This document shows positions 1 through 8,433 of a stretch of DNA of 64,000 nucleotides, in pieces (the stretch's first letter is position 1; every line of letters begins with the position of its first letter). This stretch comes from Streptomyces sp. XY006 (GTDB taxonomy: Bacteria; Actinomycetota; Actinomycetes; Streptomycetales; Streptomycetaceae). The translations under genes were made by a program, and so were the position numbers. The stretch lies in contig NZ_NOKT01000016.1 in the NCBI RefSeq assembly GCF_002237655.1, positions 124,001 through 188,000 on the forward strand, read 5' to 3'. The notes under the pieces are model-generated. The model did not search any database and was not told where the DNA came from. It was given only the letters and a program-made list of their open reading frames with translations.

Positions 1-245
1 TCGGGCACGCCACAGGGACGTGCTCCGCGCACGTGAATGCATCGGCTTCCCCCACGGAAGGCAGACAGACAGTCAGAACAGGCGGCTCATACGGTCACCT
101 GGGCCACACAAGCTGTCACAAGAAGCGCACAAATCGGCGCGGTGTGCCCCCGAACGTCCGTTGCATGCGGGTCGGAATGAGACCCGCCGCTTCTCCGCGC
201 CAAACCAGGGCGATACTGTCCCAACTGCCTGTGGAGGAGGGTGGA
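1..245. other. Upstream region of the first gene; no gene seen
   Basis: No convincing gene lies here. Open frames in this stretch lack ribosome sites and have no recognisable protein features. The last part should hold the promoter and leader of the gene starting at 246. A very strong GGAGGAGG ribosome site sits at 233–240, five bases before that ATG. Confidence 0.5.
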
Positions 246-1337
246 ATGCTGGGGTCCGTCCTCACTTGCGAGTGGGACGTTGACCGGAATCGCGTGAGGT
301 GCAGCATGGCAACCACCCACTGGCTGGGCGACCCGCCCGCGGAGCACGACCCGCTGACCGCTTGGGCGTTGTCCCGGCTCGCCGCGACGGTCGCCGAGGA
401 CGCGCGGGTGGACGCGGTGGTCGAGATCGCCTGCGAGGAGCGGGAGTTCGAGCCGGAGCTCGAAGGGCGGTTCGGTGCCGGGACGACCGGCGGGCCTGCC
501 TCCCGGCGGCCCCGGGGGACACGGACCTTCCGGCTGGACGGGGTCTCGCCCGCCCTGCTCCGGGAGGAGGACTCCGACGAGCCGTGGGCCGTGCTGTTCG
601 ACCCTGCCCGGTTGATCCGGGGGATCGGGGCGGTGACGCGGGCCGAGCGCGGTAAGGGGTATGTGGAACTCGCCCTGGTTCCGCACCCGTTGTTCGCCGA
701 CCCCGCCGACGCCTGGTTGCCGCCCGGTGCCCGGGGCCTGGTCGTACGGCTCGATCCGGGCACCGGTTTCCTGTCGTCCGCCACGCTCCACGACGACCGT
801 GACCCGCTGGCCACGGCCCGGGTGGATGAGCTGGGCGTCCGCGACGTGCTGTCTTCGGCCGAAGCGGGGTGGGTGGTGGCGCGGATGGCCCGGACGCTGG
901 TCGAACCCGTCCGGCTGACGGCCGACGTCGCCGTCGAGGCCGACCCGCACGAGGATCTGGCCTTCACGGGCGGGCCCTCGGCCCGGTCCTGGACGGTTTC
1001 GGCCGGCGGGCGGGAGCTGACGGTGACCGGGGACTACGCGCCGGACGTGACGAGCCCGTCGGCGGCCCGGCTGGCCGAACTGCTCGCGCCGGCCAGGATC
1101 GTGTCCCATCTGGCGCGCGTCACGGCCGTGTCGGCGACCTCCGTCCGGGCCGGTGTGCGTCCGCTGCGCACTTTCCCGCTCAGTGCCTGGGCTCCGGACG
1201 AGAGCCTGACGTGCGCTTTCACCGTCGACCAGGAGACGGGCGTCCTGGTGCGGGCGGAGGCGACGGCGGAGGAGGAGGGCGGCCGCGTGGTCTTCCGCCA
1301 CGTCGTCACCGCCCTCGGCGCGCGGCGCTCCGGCTGA
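246..1337 (+). CDS. Conserved-looking protein of unknown function (363 aa)
   Basis: I do not recognise the family. The frame is open much further upstream, but ATG 246 is chosen because GGAGGAGG stands five bases before it; an internal ATG at 306 has no comparable site. The product is soluble and acidic in its first third (a run of Glu residues around residues 65–75), has no signal peptide or membrane segment, and alternates short beta-like and charged stretches. It has strong G/C third-position bias, so it is very likely a real gene. It converges on the gene at 1600–2016, with terminator-like hairpins between them. Confidence 0.7.
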   Translation: MLGSVLTCEWDVDRNRVRCSMATTHWLGDPPAEHDPLTAWALSRLAATVAEDARVDAVVEIACEEREFEPELEGRFGAGTTGGPASRRPRGTRTFRLDGVSPALLREEDSDEPWAVLFDPARLIRGIGAVTRAERGKGYVELALVPHPLFADPADAWLPPGARGLVVRLDPGTGFLSSATLHDDRDPLATARVDELGVRDVLSSAEAGWVVARMARTLVEPVRLTADVAVEADPHEDLAFTGGPSARSWTVSAGGRELTVTGDYAPDVTSPSAARLAELLAPARIVSHLARVTAVSATSVRAGVRPLRTFPLSAWAPDESLTCAFTVDQETGVLVRAEATAEEEGGRVVFRHVVTALGARRSG

Positions 1338-1478
1338 TCCCGACCGGTCCTGTCGTCCCCGCGCGCGTGGTCCCGGCTGTACGCGGCCCCGGCGGGCCGA
1401 CGGCTGGAGGCGGCAGCCCGGCGGCCGGCAGCCGTGGGCGGCCGACGCCCGGGCGATCGTGGGGTGCCGCGCAACAGG

Positions 1479-1518
1479 CGTGAGGGCCACCAGGTACGGG
1501 TACCCGATGGCCCTCACG
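1479..1518. terminator. Hairpin between convergent genes
   Basis: CGTGAGGGCCA (1479–1489) and its exact complement TGGCCCTCACG (1508–1518) form an 11-bp stem around an 18-base loop. No U-tract follows, as is usual in Streptomyces. It probably ends the gene at 246–1337. Confidence 0.55.
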
Positions 1519-1584
1519 GAGGGGTTAGTGGCGCCCGGTCCGCGCGTCGCTGCGGGTGCGCGCGGACCGGGGCCGTCATGGGGA

Positions 1585-1601
1585 GAGCCCCTCGGGGGCT
1601 C
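1585..1601 (-). terminator. Short stem-loop at the end of the 1600–2016 gene
   Basis: GAGCCCC and GGGGCTC form a 7-bp stem with a TCG loop. It overlaps the stop codon of the leftward gene and is a likely transcription end point. Confidence 0.45.
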
Positions 1602-2016
1602 AGCGGGACGCGAGTTCGCGCGGCTCAAGGGCCGCGGTGTGCGCGTCCATCCGCTCGGCGGCCAGGATCGCGGCCGCCGTGTCGGCGCGGGAGGCGGCGA
1701 CCACCAGCGCCCGGCCCGCCAGGGCGTGCGCCCGCCGGTGCAGCGCGGCGGCGCTCCGCTCGCGCCGCGTGCCGGTCACCCGGGCCGGGGCGGGTCCGCC
1801 CCTCAGCCGGCCCACCTGCTCCGCCAGCCGCTCCGCCGCCGTGTCCAGGTCGGCCGAGCCCTCCAGCGCGCGCAGCTCGTCCGTGACGGCGAGCAGGGCG
1901 GCGAGATGGCCCGCGAGCTGGATGTCCAGCTCTTCCTCGCGGGAACGGTGGGGGAAGTCCGGGTTGGGGCCGTCCGGCGTGCTGTGGACCGACTTGGTGC
2001 GGATCGGTTCGTACAT
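1600..2016 (-). CDS. Small conserved actinobacterial protein, SCO4983-like (138 aa)
   Basis: A soluble, strongly helical, Ala/Arg/Glu-rich protein. It starts MYEPIRTKSVH and resembles from memory the Streptomyces family named after SCO4983; no biochemical role is known to me. AGGAGG lies six bases before the ATG and settles the start. Residues about 28–125 read as three or four amphipathic helices (many Ala, Leu, Arg), suggesting a helical bundle or a dimer. The upstream region to about 2100 is A/T-richer than the surroundings and probably contains the promoter. It stands next to a leftward aminotransferase gene but has its own promoter-sized gap. Confidence 0.7.
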   Translation of the reverse strand: MYEPIRTKSVHSTPDGPNPDFPHRSREEELDIQLAGHLAALLAVTDELRALEGSADLDTAAERLAEQVGRLRGGPAPARVTGTRRERSAAALHRRAHALAGRALVVAASRADTAAAILAAERMDAHTAALEPRELASR

Positions 2017-2129
2017 GGAGGGCCTCCTGAGTGCTAACAGGAAACCATCCTAGCTTAGATTTCGTCTAAAGTTGAGTTGTTCACAAAATCGGACTGGCCG
2101 CACACATACGGTGAGCGTGGGTGTCCGGT

Positions 2130-3341
2130 TCAGTGCTGGCCGTAGCCGTCCAGGAAGTGCCCGATCCGGCCCACCGCGTCACGCAGGTCGCCGACCGTCG
2201 GCAGGGTCACGACGCGGAAGTGGTCCGGCTCCGGCCAGTTGAAGCCGGTGCCCTGGACGACCATGATCTTCTCCCGCCGGAGCAGGTCCAGGACCATCCG
2301 CCGGTCGTCCTTGATCTTGAAGACCTTGGGATCCAGGCGCGGGAAGAGGTACAGCGCCCCCTTCGGCTTCACGCACGTCACGCCCGGGATCTGGGTCAGC
2401 AGCTCGTAGGCGACGTCCCGCTGCTCGCGCAGCCGCCCGCCCGGAAGCACCAGGTCGTTGATCGTCTGGCGGCCGCTGAGCGCGGCGACCACCCCGTGCT
2501 GTCCCGGCATGTTCGCGCACAGGCGCATGTTCGCCAGGATCGTCAGGCCCTCGATATAGGAGTCGGCGTGCGCGCGCGGCCCGGAGATGGACATCCAGCC
2601 CACCCGGTAGCCGGCCACCCGGTACGCCTTCGACATGCCGTTGAAGGTGAGGGTGAGCAGGTCGGGGGCGACCTTGGCGGTCGGGGTGTGCACGGCGTCG
2701 TCGTAGAGGATCTTGTCGTAGATCTCGTCGGAGCAGACGAGCAGGTTGTGGCGGCGGGCGATGTCGGTCAGGCCCTTGATCATCGCCTCGTCGTAGACGG
2801 CGCCCGTGGGGTTGTTCGGGTTGATGATCACGATCGCCTTGGTGCGGTCGGTGACCTTGCGCTCGACGTCGGCGAGGTCCGGCATCCAGTCGGACTGCTC
2901 GTCGCAGCGGTAGTGCACGGCGGTGCCGCCGGAGAGGGAGACGGCGGCCGTCCACAGCGGGTAGTCGGGCGCCGGGACCAGGACCTCGTCGCCGTCGTCG
3001 AGCAGGCCCTGCATCGCCATCACGATCAGCTCGGAGACGCCGTTGCCGATGAAGACGTGCTCGACATCCGTCTCGATGCCGAGGGTCTGGTTGTGCATGA
3101 CGACGGCCCGGCGTGCGGCCAGCAGGCCCTTGGCGTCCCCGTAGCCGTGTGCCGAGGAGACGTTGCGGAGGATGTCCTCCAGGATCTCGGGCGGGCACTC
3201 GAAGCCGAACGCCGCCGGGTTGCCGGTGTTCAGCTTGAGGATCCGGTGACCGGCCGCTTCCAGCCGCATCGCCTCCTCGAGCACCGGGCCCCGGATCTCG
3301 TAACAGACGTTGGCGAGCTTGGTCGACTGGATCACCTGCAT
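2130..3341 (-). CDS. PLP-dependent aminotransferase, AlaA/aspartate aminotransferase fold type I (403 aa)
   Basis: Transfers amino groups between an amino acid (probably alanine or glutamate/aspartate) and 2-oxo acids in the cytoplasm. The sequence shows the fold-type I class I/II order: the substrate-arm segment LNTGNPAAFGF near residue 32, YGDAKG near 80, the NPNNPTG loop near residue 170, the D-EIYDK motif near 210, the PLP lysine in SKAYR near residue 238 and the RVGW segment after it. The start is set at 3341 (MQVIQSTKL), which gives the usual length of about 403 residues. The frame continues 34 codons upstream, but those residues are not family-like and no start has a good ribosome site. 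Closest in character to E. coli AlaA. Confidence 0.9.
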   Translation of the reverse strand: MQVIQSTKLANVCYEIRGPVLEEAMRLEAAGHRILKLNTGNPAAFGFECPPEILEDILRNVSSAHGYGDAKGLLAARRAVVMHNQTLGIETDVEHVFIGNGVSELIVMAMQGLLDDGDEVLVPAPDYPLWTAAVSLSGGTAVHYRCDEQSDWMPDLADVERKVTDRTKAIVIINPNNPTGAVYDEAMIKGLTDIARRHNLLVCSDEIYDKILYDDAVHTPTAKVAPDLLTLTFNGMSKAYRVAGYRVGWMSISGPRAHADSYIEGLTILANMRLCANMPGQHGVVAALSGRQTINDLVLPGGRLREQRDVAYELLTQIPGVTCVKPKGALYLFPRLDPKVFKIKDDRRMVLDLLRREKIMVVQGTGFNWPEPDHFRVVTLPTVGDLRDAVGRIGHFLDGYGQH

Positions 3342-3467
3342 GCCTGGGAGCTTACGGCCCGGTAATGCCTCACGGGCCGTGTTTTCCGCCACGTGAGACG
3401 CGGAGGTTTGGGTGGATATCGTCGTCGGCTGTCCCACCAGCACCTCTGGTCCCTAGAATGCGCCGCC

Positions 3468-4253
3468 ATGTCCAAGCCATTCGAGTACTCCGACGGAGCG
3501 ACGGGCGGCGGGCCCCAGGGGGCGCCGAACGTCTATGTGCCGCAGGGTGCCCCGCCCCCGGAGTACGACGCCTACGCCGACCCGGCCGCGGCCCACGGGT
3601 GGCAGGACGTCTACGACGGCAGGCCCGCGACGGACGGCGAGGGTCGCCCGGACGACCGGGGCCGTCCGGACGGCGCGGGCCCCAGGGGCGGCGAGGGCCG
3701 TGCGGAGGACGCGGGCCGTGCCGACGGCGCGGGTGACACGCAAGAACTGGTGGCGGTTCCGGCCCGGACCCGGTCCGGCGGGGGCCATCGCTCCCGGCGC
3801 AAGCCCCCGGCGTGGCGCACGCGCCGGGTGGCGATGGCGGCCGGGGCCGTGGGTGCCGTCTCCGCCGTGGCGCTGATCGCCGGCTTCTCCTTCTCCGGTA
3901 CGTCCTCCGACGGGACGGGGGGCGGCAAGGGCGGCCGGACGCCCCCGACGGCGGGGGAGACTCCGGCGGAGCCGCTCTCGGACAGCGGTCGCGCGTCGTC
4001 CCCCGGCGCACCGCTCGACAGCGGGTCGACGGACCAGGGCCCGGCCTCCGGTGCCGAGTCCGCCGCCCCGTCCGCCCCCTCCACGCCGGCGAGCACCACC
4101 CCCTCGGCCGACGGCACGGACACGCCGGAGTCCCCGGCGGGCAGCCCCACGGCCGGTGCGCCGACGACCTCCGCCCCCGCCACCACGACACCCCCGGGCC
4201 GCGGCAACGGCAAACCGGGGCACGGCCCCGGGGGTACGAAGGGGCCCAAGTAA
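3468..4253 (+). CDS. Single-pass membrane protein with disordered Gly/Asp and Ser/Thr/Pro-rich tails (261 aa)
   Basis: Unknown function. Residues 1–105 are a hydrophilic, Gly/Asp/Arg-rich, probably disordered cytoplasmic region. An Arg-rich patch and one hydrophobic segment (about residues 122–145, VAMAAGAVGAVSAVALIAGF) follow. The rest is an extracytoplasmic Ser/Thr/Pro/Gly-rich tail without a folded domain, ending in a basic Gly/Lys stretch. ATG 3468 is the first plausible start; the frame is open further 5' without a better site. This layout is typical of streptomycete cell-envelope proteins of unknown role. It stands alone between an aminotransferase in the opposite direction and a secreted protease. 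Confidence 0.65.
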   Translation: MSKPFEYSDGATGGGPQGAPNVYVPQGAPPPEYDAYADPAAAHGWQDVYDGRPATDGEGRPDDRGRPDGAGPRGGEGRAEDAGRADGAGDTQELVAVPARTRSGGGHRSRRKPPAWRTRRVAMAAGAVGAVSAVALIAGFSFSGTSSDGTGGGKGGRTPPTAGETPAEPLSDSGRASSPGAPLDSGSTDQGPASGAESAAPSAPSTPASTTPSADGTDTPESPAGSPTAGAPTTSAPATTTPPGRGNGKPGHGPGGTKGPK

Positions 4254-4399
4254 TCCGAGCAACCCAGGCGCGAGCAGCCCAAGTGGCGGGCCCTTCCGGC
4301 CGGTTGAGCCAGGTCGGTCCGGAATCCCTGGTTCCGATCGTGGAACGGGTTCTTGTGCGGTTCGCCTTGCGACGATCACAATGCACATGACAATCGTGC

Positions 4400-4426
4400 A
4401 GGCGGCCGGAGATTTTCCGGCCGCCT
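4400..4426. other. Perfect 10-bp stem-loop just upstream of the protease gene
   Basis: AGGCGGCCGG (4400–4409) and CCGGCCGCCT (4417–4426) pair fully around AGATTTT. It ends 22 bases before the protease start codon. It is either a terminator for the upstream gene or a hairpin in the protease leader. The absence of a U-run leaves this open. Confidence 0.5.
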
Positions 4427-4448
4427 CCGTCGCAAGAGGGGACCCCCC

Positions 4449-5372
4449 ATGAGAAAACCTCTCGCCGCCGCGTTCCTCGCCCTGGCGATAGCCGGGGCCG
4501 GCGCGGCTCCCGCGACCGCTGCCGAGGCCGCCCCCACGGGCGTCGGCAAGGCCGCGGACGCGGGCTCGGGCACGTCCGCCGTCGCGGGCGTGGTCACGTC
4601 CGTGGAGCAGGCGCTGGCCGGGCTCAACCCGTCGGCCAAGGCGGTGAACTTCGCCGGCACGGTCGCGCTGAGCAACTGCTCCGGCTCGGTCGTGCGCATG
4701 CCGGACTCCGAGAGCGACGACCCGGCGCTCGTGATGACCAACGGCCACTGCCTGGAGTCCGGCTTCCCCGGGCCCGGCGAGGTCCTCGTCGACAAGGCGT
4801 CCAGCCGCACCTTCAGCCTGCTGAACGCCTCCGGCTCGCGCGTGGCCACCCTGCGCGCCGCCAAGCTCGCCTACGGCACGATGACCGACACGGACGTCGC
4901 GCTGTACCAGCTCACCACCACGTACGCGCAGATCAAGAGCTCGTACAACATCAACCCGCTGACGCTGAGCGACAGTCATCCGGTCGCCGGCACCGCCATC
5001 AGCATCCCCTCGGGGTACTGGAAGCGGATCTACAGCTGCTCCATCGACGGGTTCGTGCCCACCCTCAAGGAGGGTGACTGGAGCTGGAAGGACTCGGTCC
5101 GCTACACCTCCGCCTGCAACACCATCGGCGGCACCTCCGGCTCGCCCGTCGTCGACCAGGCCACCAACCAGGTCGTCGCCGTCAACAACACCGGCAACGA
5201 GTCCGGCGAACGCTGCACGGTGAACAACCCCTGCGAGGTCGACGCGAACGGCACCGTGACCGTCCGCAAGGGCATCAACTACGCCCAGCAGACGTACCGG
5301 ATCCCCGCCTGCTTCGGGATCGACAACAAGCTCGACCTGAGCGCGAGCGGCTGCGCCCTGCCCAAGCCTTAG
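4449..5372 (+). CDS. Secreted trypsin-like serine protease (S1 fold, 307 aa)
   Basis: An exported endopeptidase-like protein. A Sec signal peptide covers about residues 1–26 (MRKP, hydrophobic core, ATAAEA). A short propeptide-like Ala/Gly-rich stretch precedes the catalytic domain. The triad is visible: His100 in TNGHC, Asp149 in DTDVALYQ and Ser230 in GGTSGSP. Six or more Cys residues, including pairs near 80/102 and 198/220, suggest disulfides, as expected outside the cell. The start ATG follows AAGAGGGG. The substrate cannot be read from sequence. Convergent with the D-aminoacylase gene; the stop codon lies at the foot of a shared hairpin. Confidence 0.85.
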   Translation: MRKPLAAAFLALAIAGAGAAPATAAEAAPTGVGKAADAGSGTSAVAGVVTSVEQALAGLNPSAKAVNFAGTVALSNCSGSVVRMPDSESDDPALVMTNGHCLESGFPGPGEVLVDKASSRTFSLLNASGSRVATLRAAKLAYGTMTDTDVALYQLTTTYAQIKSSYNINPLTLSDSHPVAGTAISIPSGYWKRIYSCSIDGFVPTLKEGDWSWKDSVRYTSACNTIGGTSGSPVVDQATNQVVAVNNTGNESGERCTVNNPCEVDANGTVTVRKGINYAQQTYRIPACFGIDNKLDLSASGCALPKP

Positions 5373-5379
5373 GGCAGGG
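5356..5379. terminator. Hairpin shared by convergent protease and aminoacylase genes
   Basis: CCCTGCCC (5356–5363) pairs with GGGCAGGG (5372–5379) around an 8-base loop. The stem overlaps the protease stop codon, and the end of the leftward gene is 15 bases away. Confidence 0.55.
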
Positions 5380-5393
5380 TGCCGGCCGGGCGG

Positions 5394-7007
5394 TCACGCG
5401 CGAGCAGTTCCGCGGACCGCCCGGCCCGCCAGCACGTCCGTGCGCCGGCCGTCCTCGATCACGAACCGGCCGTCGACCAGGACGTGCGGGATGCCCGTCG
5501 GGAGGCGGCGCGGCTCCGCGAAGGTGGAGCCCGCCGCCACCGTCGCCGGGTCGAACAGGACCAGGTCGGCCACGTAGCCCTCGCGGACCAGACCCCGGTC
5601 GGGCAGGCGCAGCCGCGCGGCCGGACGCGACGTCAGGTGCGCGACGCACTCCTCCAGCGACAGCACCCCCAACTCCCGTACGTAGTGCCCGAGATAGTGC
5701 GGGAACGTGCCGTAGGCGCGCGGGTGCGGCTTGGCGCCCTGGAGGATGCCGTCCGAGCCGCCCGTGTGCACCCGGTGGCGCATGATCTCCCGGACGTTCT
5801 CCTCGTGGCCCACGTGCTGCAGGATCGTCGGGGCCAGCCGGTCGGCCAGCAGCAGCCCGCGCGCGGTCACCCAGGGGTCCTCCCGCCGCACCGCCGCCGA
5901 CTCCTCGATCGTGCGGCCGACGTAGTCCGCGAGGGCCGGATCGTTCACGCCCGAGATCTCGATGGTGTCCCACTCGACGGGCACGCCATGACAGCCGTCC
6001 GAGCCGGTGACCTCCAGGTCGTGGCGGATGCGCGCCGCCGTGCCCGGGTCCGCCAGCCGCCTGAGGGTCTCGTCGGGGCCGCCCTCGCTCGCCCAGCTCG
6101 GCAGCACCGCCGCCAGGGTCGTGCAGCCCGGGGTGTAGGGGTAGGTGTCGAGGCTGATGTCCGCCCCGGCCGCCAGGGCCTCGTCCAGCAGGGCCAGCAG
6201 CTCCGGCGCCCGGCCCTTGTTCACGCCGAAGTTCATCGTGGCGTGGGCGAGATGGAGGGAGCAGCCCGCCTCACGGGTCAGCGCGATCATCTCCCGGTAC
6301 GCCTCCAGGGCGCCGGCGCCGTAGGAGCGGTGGTGCGGGCAGTAGTAGCCGCCGTAGGACGCCACGACCTTGCACAGCTCGGTCAGTTCGGCGTCCGGCG
6401 CGTACATGCCGGGCGTGTACGTCAGCCCCGACGACATGCCGACCGCGCCCTGCTCCATGCCCTCGGCGACCAGCCGGCGCATCCGGTCCAGCTCGGCGGG
6501 GGTGGCCTCCCGGTCCTCCCAGCCGACGGCGAGCGCCCGGACCGTGCCCTGCGGGATCAGATAGGCCGCGTTGACGGCGATCCCGCGGTCCAGCCGGTCC
6601 AGGTACTCGCCGACCGTGCGCCAGTCGAAGTCGATGTCGTCGCCGGGCCCGTTCCACCCGGCGATCGCCCGGCGCACCTCGCCGAGCGTGCGGTCGTCGA
6701 CCGGCGCGTACGACAGCCCGTCCTGGCCGATCACCTCCAGCGTCACGCCCTGCGCGGCCTTGGCGCTGTGGTCGGGGTCGCGCAGCAGCGCCAGGTCGCT
6801 GTGGGCGTGCATGTCGACGAAGCCGGGGGAGAGGACCAGCCCTTCGGCGTCCAGCTCCCGGCGGGCCCGCGGCCGCTGGCAGCCGGACGCCGCCGCCTCC
6901 TTGACGATCGAGGTGATCCGGCCGCGGTCGACGACGACGTCGGCCCGGTAGGAGTCCGCGCCGGAGCCGTCGACGACGTCGGCGTCCCGGATGACGAGCT
7001 CTTCCAT
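5394..7007 (-). CDS. N-acyl-D-amino-acid deacylase (D-aminoacylase), amidohydrolase superfamily (537 aa)
   Basis: Hydrolyses N-acyl-D-amino acids to free D-amino acids. The family pattern is clear: the metal-binding HAHSD motif near residue 68, the CPHHRSYG segment near 222, HLAHATMNFG near 250, and the TGGSDGI segment holding the catalytic aspartate near residue 420. The KPHPRAYGTFPHYLG stretch is typical of D-aminoacylases. The start at 7007 (MEELVIRDADVVDGSG) follows AGGAGG, which overlaps the stop of the upstream deaminase gene, so translation is probably coupled. The open frame runs on through the upstream gene in another frame; that extension is not protein-like. It pairs functionally with the neighbouring D-amino-acid deaminase. 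Confidence 0.9.
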   Translation of the reverse strand: MEELVIRDADVVDGSGADSYRADVVVDRGRITSIVKEAAASGCQRPRARRELDAEGLVLSPGFVDMHAHSDLALLRDPDHSAKAAQGVTLEVIGQDGLSYAPVDDRTLGEVRRAIAGWNGPGDDIDFDWRTVGEYLDRLDRGIAVNAAYLIPQGTVRALAVGWEDREATPAELDRMRRLVAEGMEQGAVGMSSGLTYTPGMYAPDAELTELCKVVASYGGYYCPHHRSYGAGALEAYREMIALTREAGCSLHLAHATMNFGVNKGRAPELLALLDEALAAGADISLDTYPYTPGCTTLAAVLPSWASEGGPDETLRRLADPGTAARIRHDLEVTGSDGCHGVPVEWDTIEISGVNDPALADYVGRTIEESAAVRREDPWVTARGLLLADRLAPTILQHVGHEENVREIMRHRVHTGGSDGILQGAKPHPRAYGTFPHYLGHYVRELGVLSLEECVAHLTSRPAARLRLPDRGLVREGYVADLVLFDPATVAAGSTFAEPRRLPTGIPHVLVDGRFVIEDGRRTDVLAGRAVRGTARA

Positions 7008-7021
7008 CGCTTTGCCGCCTC

Positions 7022-8299
7022 CTAGAAGAACGTGCGGACGTAGTCGACGACCGTGCCGTCCGCCTCGGCGACCGGGATCAGCTGCCACTTGTCGAACGAG
7101 GTGCACGGGTGGGACAGACCCAGGCCGACCCAGTCGCCGACCCGGAGGTCCGCCTCCGGTGTGGTGCTCAGCCAGGCGTGCTGGTCGGACAGGGCCGTCA
7201 CCGACACGCCGGTGGCCGGACGCTCGGCGCCGTCCCGGCGGATCACCTGCGCGAACGGCAGGTCGAGGTCGTAGGCCGCGTCCCGCTTGCCCGCGTTGAC
7301 GAAGGCCTGCTCCGCGCTCGGCCGTGACACCACCTGGGTCCACAGCCGGAACGCGGGCTCCAGGGCGCCCTCCTCGGGCACCCGGTTGAACGGGGTCAGC
7401 TTGCGGTAGTGGCCGTCGTCGTGCGAGACGTAGGCGCCCGAGCGCAGCAACTTCAGGACGGGCCGGGACAGTCCGGGGATCCCGGCGAAGACGTCGGCGA
7501 CCGCGTCGAACCAGGCGCTGCCGCCCGCGCTGACCACGATCTCGTCCAGGCCGGAGAAGCGCCCCGCCGCGTCGAAGTCCGCGGCGAGCGCCACCAGCCG
7601 CCGCAGCCACGCCGTCACCCGCTCCGGGTCGGCCTTCGGCACCTCGCCCTCGTACCCCGCGACCCCGACGAGCCGCAGCGTCCGCGTCGCGGCCACGGCG
7701 TCCGCGACCGCCGCGCACTCCGCCTCCGTGCGGACACCGGTCCGGGCACCCTCGCCGGCGGCGAGTTCGACCACGACGTCCACCGGCCGGGCGGCGCCCC
7801 GCAGGGCCGCGTCCATCAGCTCGACGCCGCGCACCGAGTCGACGTAGCAGACGAACCGGAAGTCCGGGTCGGCGTCCAGCTCGCCCGCGATCCAGCGCAG
7901 GGCCGCCGCGTCGACCAGTTCGTTCGCCAGGAACACACGCCGGGTGCCGAAGGCGCGCGCCACCCGCACCTGGTGCGGCACCGCCAGCGTGATGCCCCAC
8001 GCCCCGTGCTCGATCTGCCGGTGGAACAGCTGCGGGGCCATGGAGGTCTTGCCGTGCGGCGCGAAGGCCAGGCCGTGCCGGGCCGCGTACGTCTCCATGA
8101 GCCTCAGGTTGTGCTCCAGGCGCTCGGCGGACAGCGCGAGCACGGGGGTGGCGAAGCCGCCGGTGAAGAGGTTGCGGCGCTGGGCGGCCAGCTCGCCGAC
8201 GGTCAGCCCGTCGGCGTCCGGCGGGAGGCCCTTGAAGCGGTGGTCGACGCGCTCTGCGGCGAGCCGGGCGAGGGACTCGGCGGCGGTGTCGGCTGTCAT
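7022..8299 (-). CDS. D-serine dehydratase/amino-acid deaminase, DSD1–alanine-racemase fold, PLP-dependent (425 aa)
   Basis: Predicted to deaminate a D-amino acid (D-serine type) to a 2-oxo acid and ammonia. The N-terminal alanine-racemase-like TIM barrel shows the PLP lysine in PHGKTSMAPQ near residue 85. The C-terminal domain ends with LSHPCTSFDKW, whose His and Cys are the zinc ligands of the DSD1/D-threonine aldolase group. The start is fixed by AGGAGG five bases before ATG 8299. First gene of a two-gene operon with the D-aminoacylase. It diverges from the kinase–IclR–RidA–permease operon, so both sides are likely controlled from 8300–8433. RidA downstream fits, because such deaminases release reactive enamines. 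Confidence 0.85.
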   Translation of the reverse strand: MTADTAAESLARLAAERVDHRFKGLPPDADGLTVGELAAQRRNLFTGGFATPVLALSAERLEHNLRLMETYAARHGLAFAPHGKTSMAPQLFHRQIEHGAWGITLAVPHQVRVARAFGTRRVFLANELVDAAALRWIAGELDADPDFRFVCYVDSVRGVELMDAALRGAARPVDVVVELAAGEGARTGVRTEAECAAVADAVAATRTLRLVGVAGYEGEVPKADPERVTAWLRRLVALAADFDAAGRFSGLDEIVVSAGGSAWFDAVADVFAGIPGLSRPVLKLLRSGAYVSHDDGHYRKLTPFNRVPEEGALEPAFRLWTQVVSRPSAEQAFVNAGKRDAAYDLDLPFAQVIRRDGAERPATGVSVTALSDQHAWLSTTPEADLRVGDWVGLGLSHPCTSFDKWQLIPVAEADGTVVDYVRTFF

Positions 8300-8319
8300 G
8301 GAGCCTCCTGATCAGCGGT

Positions 8320-8360
8320 GTTGCATTACTTGCAACCTTCATTGCGTATATCGCTCAACG
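8320..8360. promoter_or_regulatory. Candidate IclR-type operator in divergent intergenic region
   Basis: GTTGCA–ttact–TGCAAC (8320–8336) is a perfect 6-bp inverted repeat. A second, looser dyad centred on GCGTATATCGC follows at 8344–8354. Both lie between the two divergent operons and overlap the likely promoters. The nearby IclR gene makes it the obvious candidate ligand; that link is inference. Confidence 0.5.
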
Positions 8361-8433
8361 CTGTCTAACATCTCGGCCACCGCCGGTCAATGAAACCGCC
8401 ACCCACCGAAGCCGCCGAGGAGCTACGAGCATC

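Noticed and set aside
5394..8342. A 982-residue open frame covering both D-aminoacylase and deaminase regions
   Set aside because: Only its last 537 residues look like a protein. The first part is an Arg/Pro/Gly-rich shadow of the deaminase gene, which has its own strong ribosome site.
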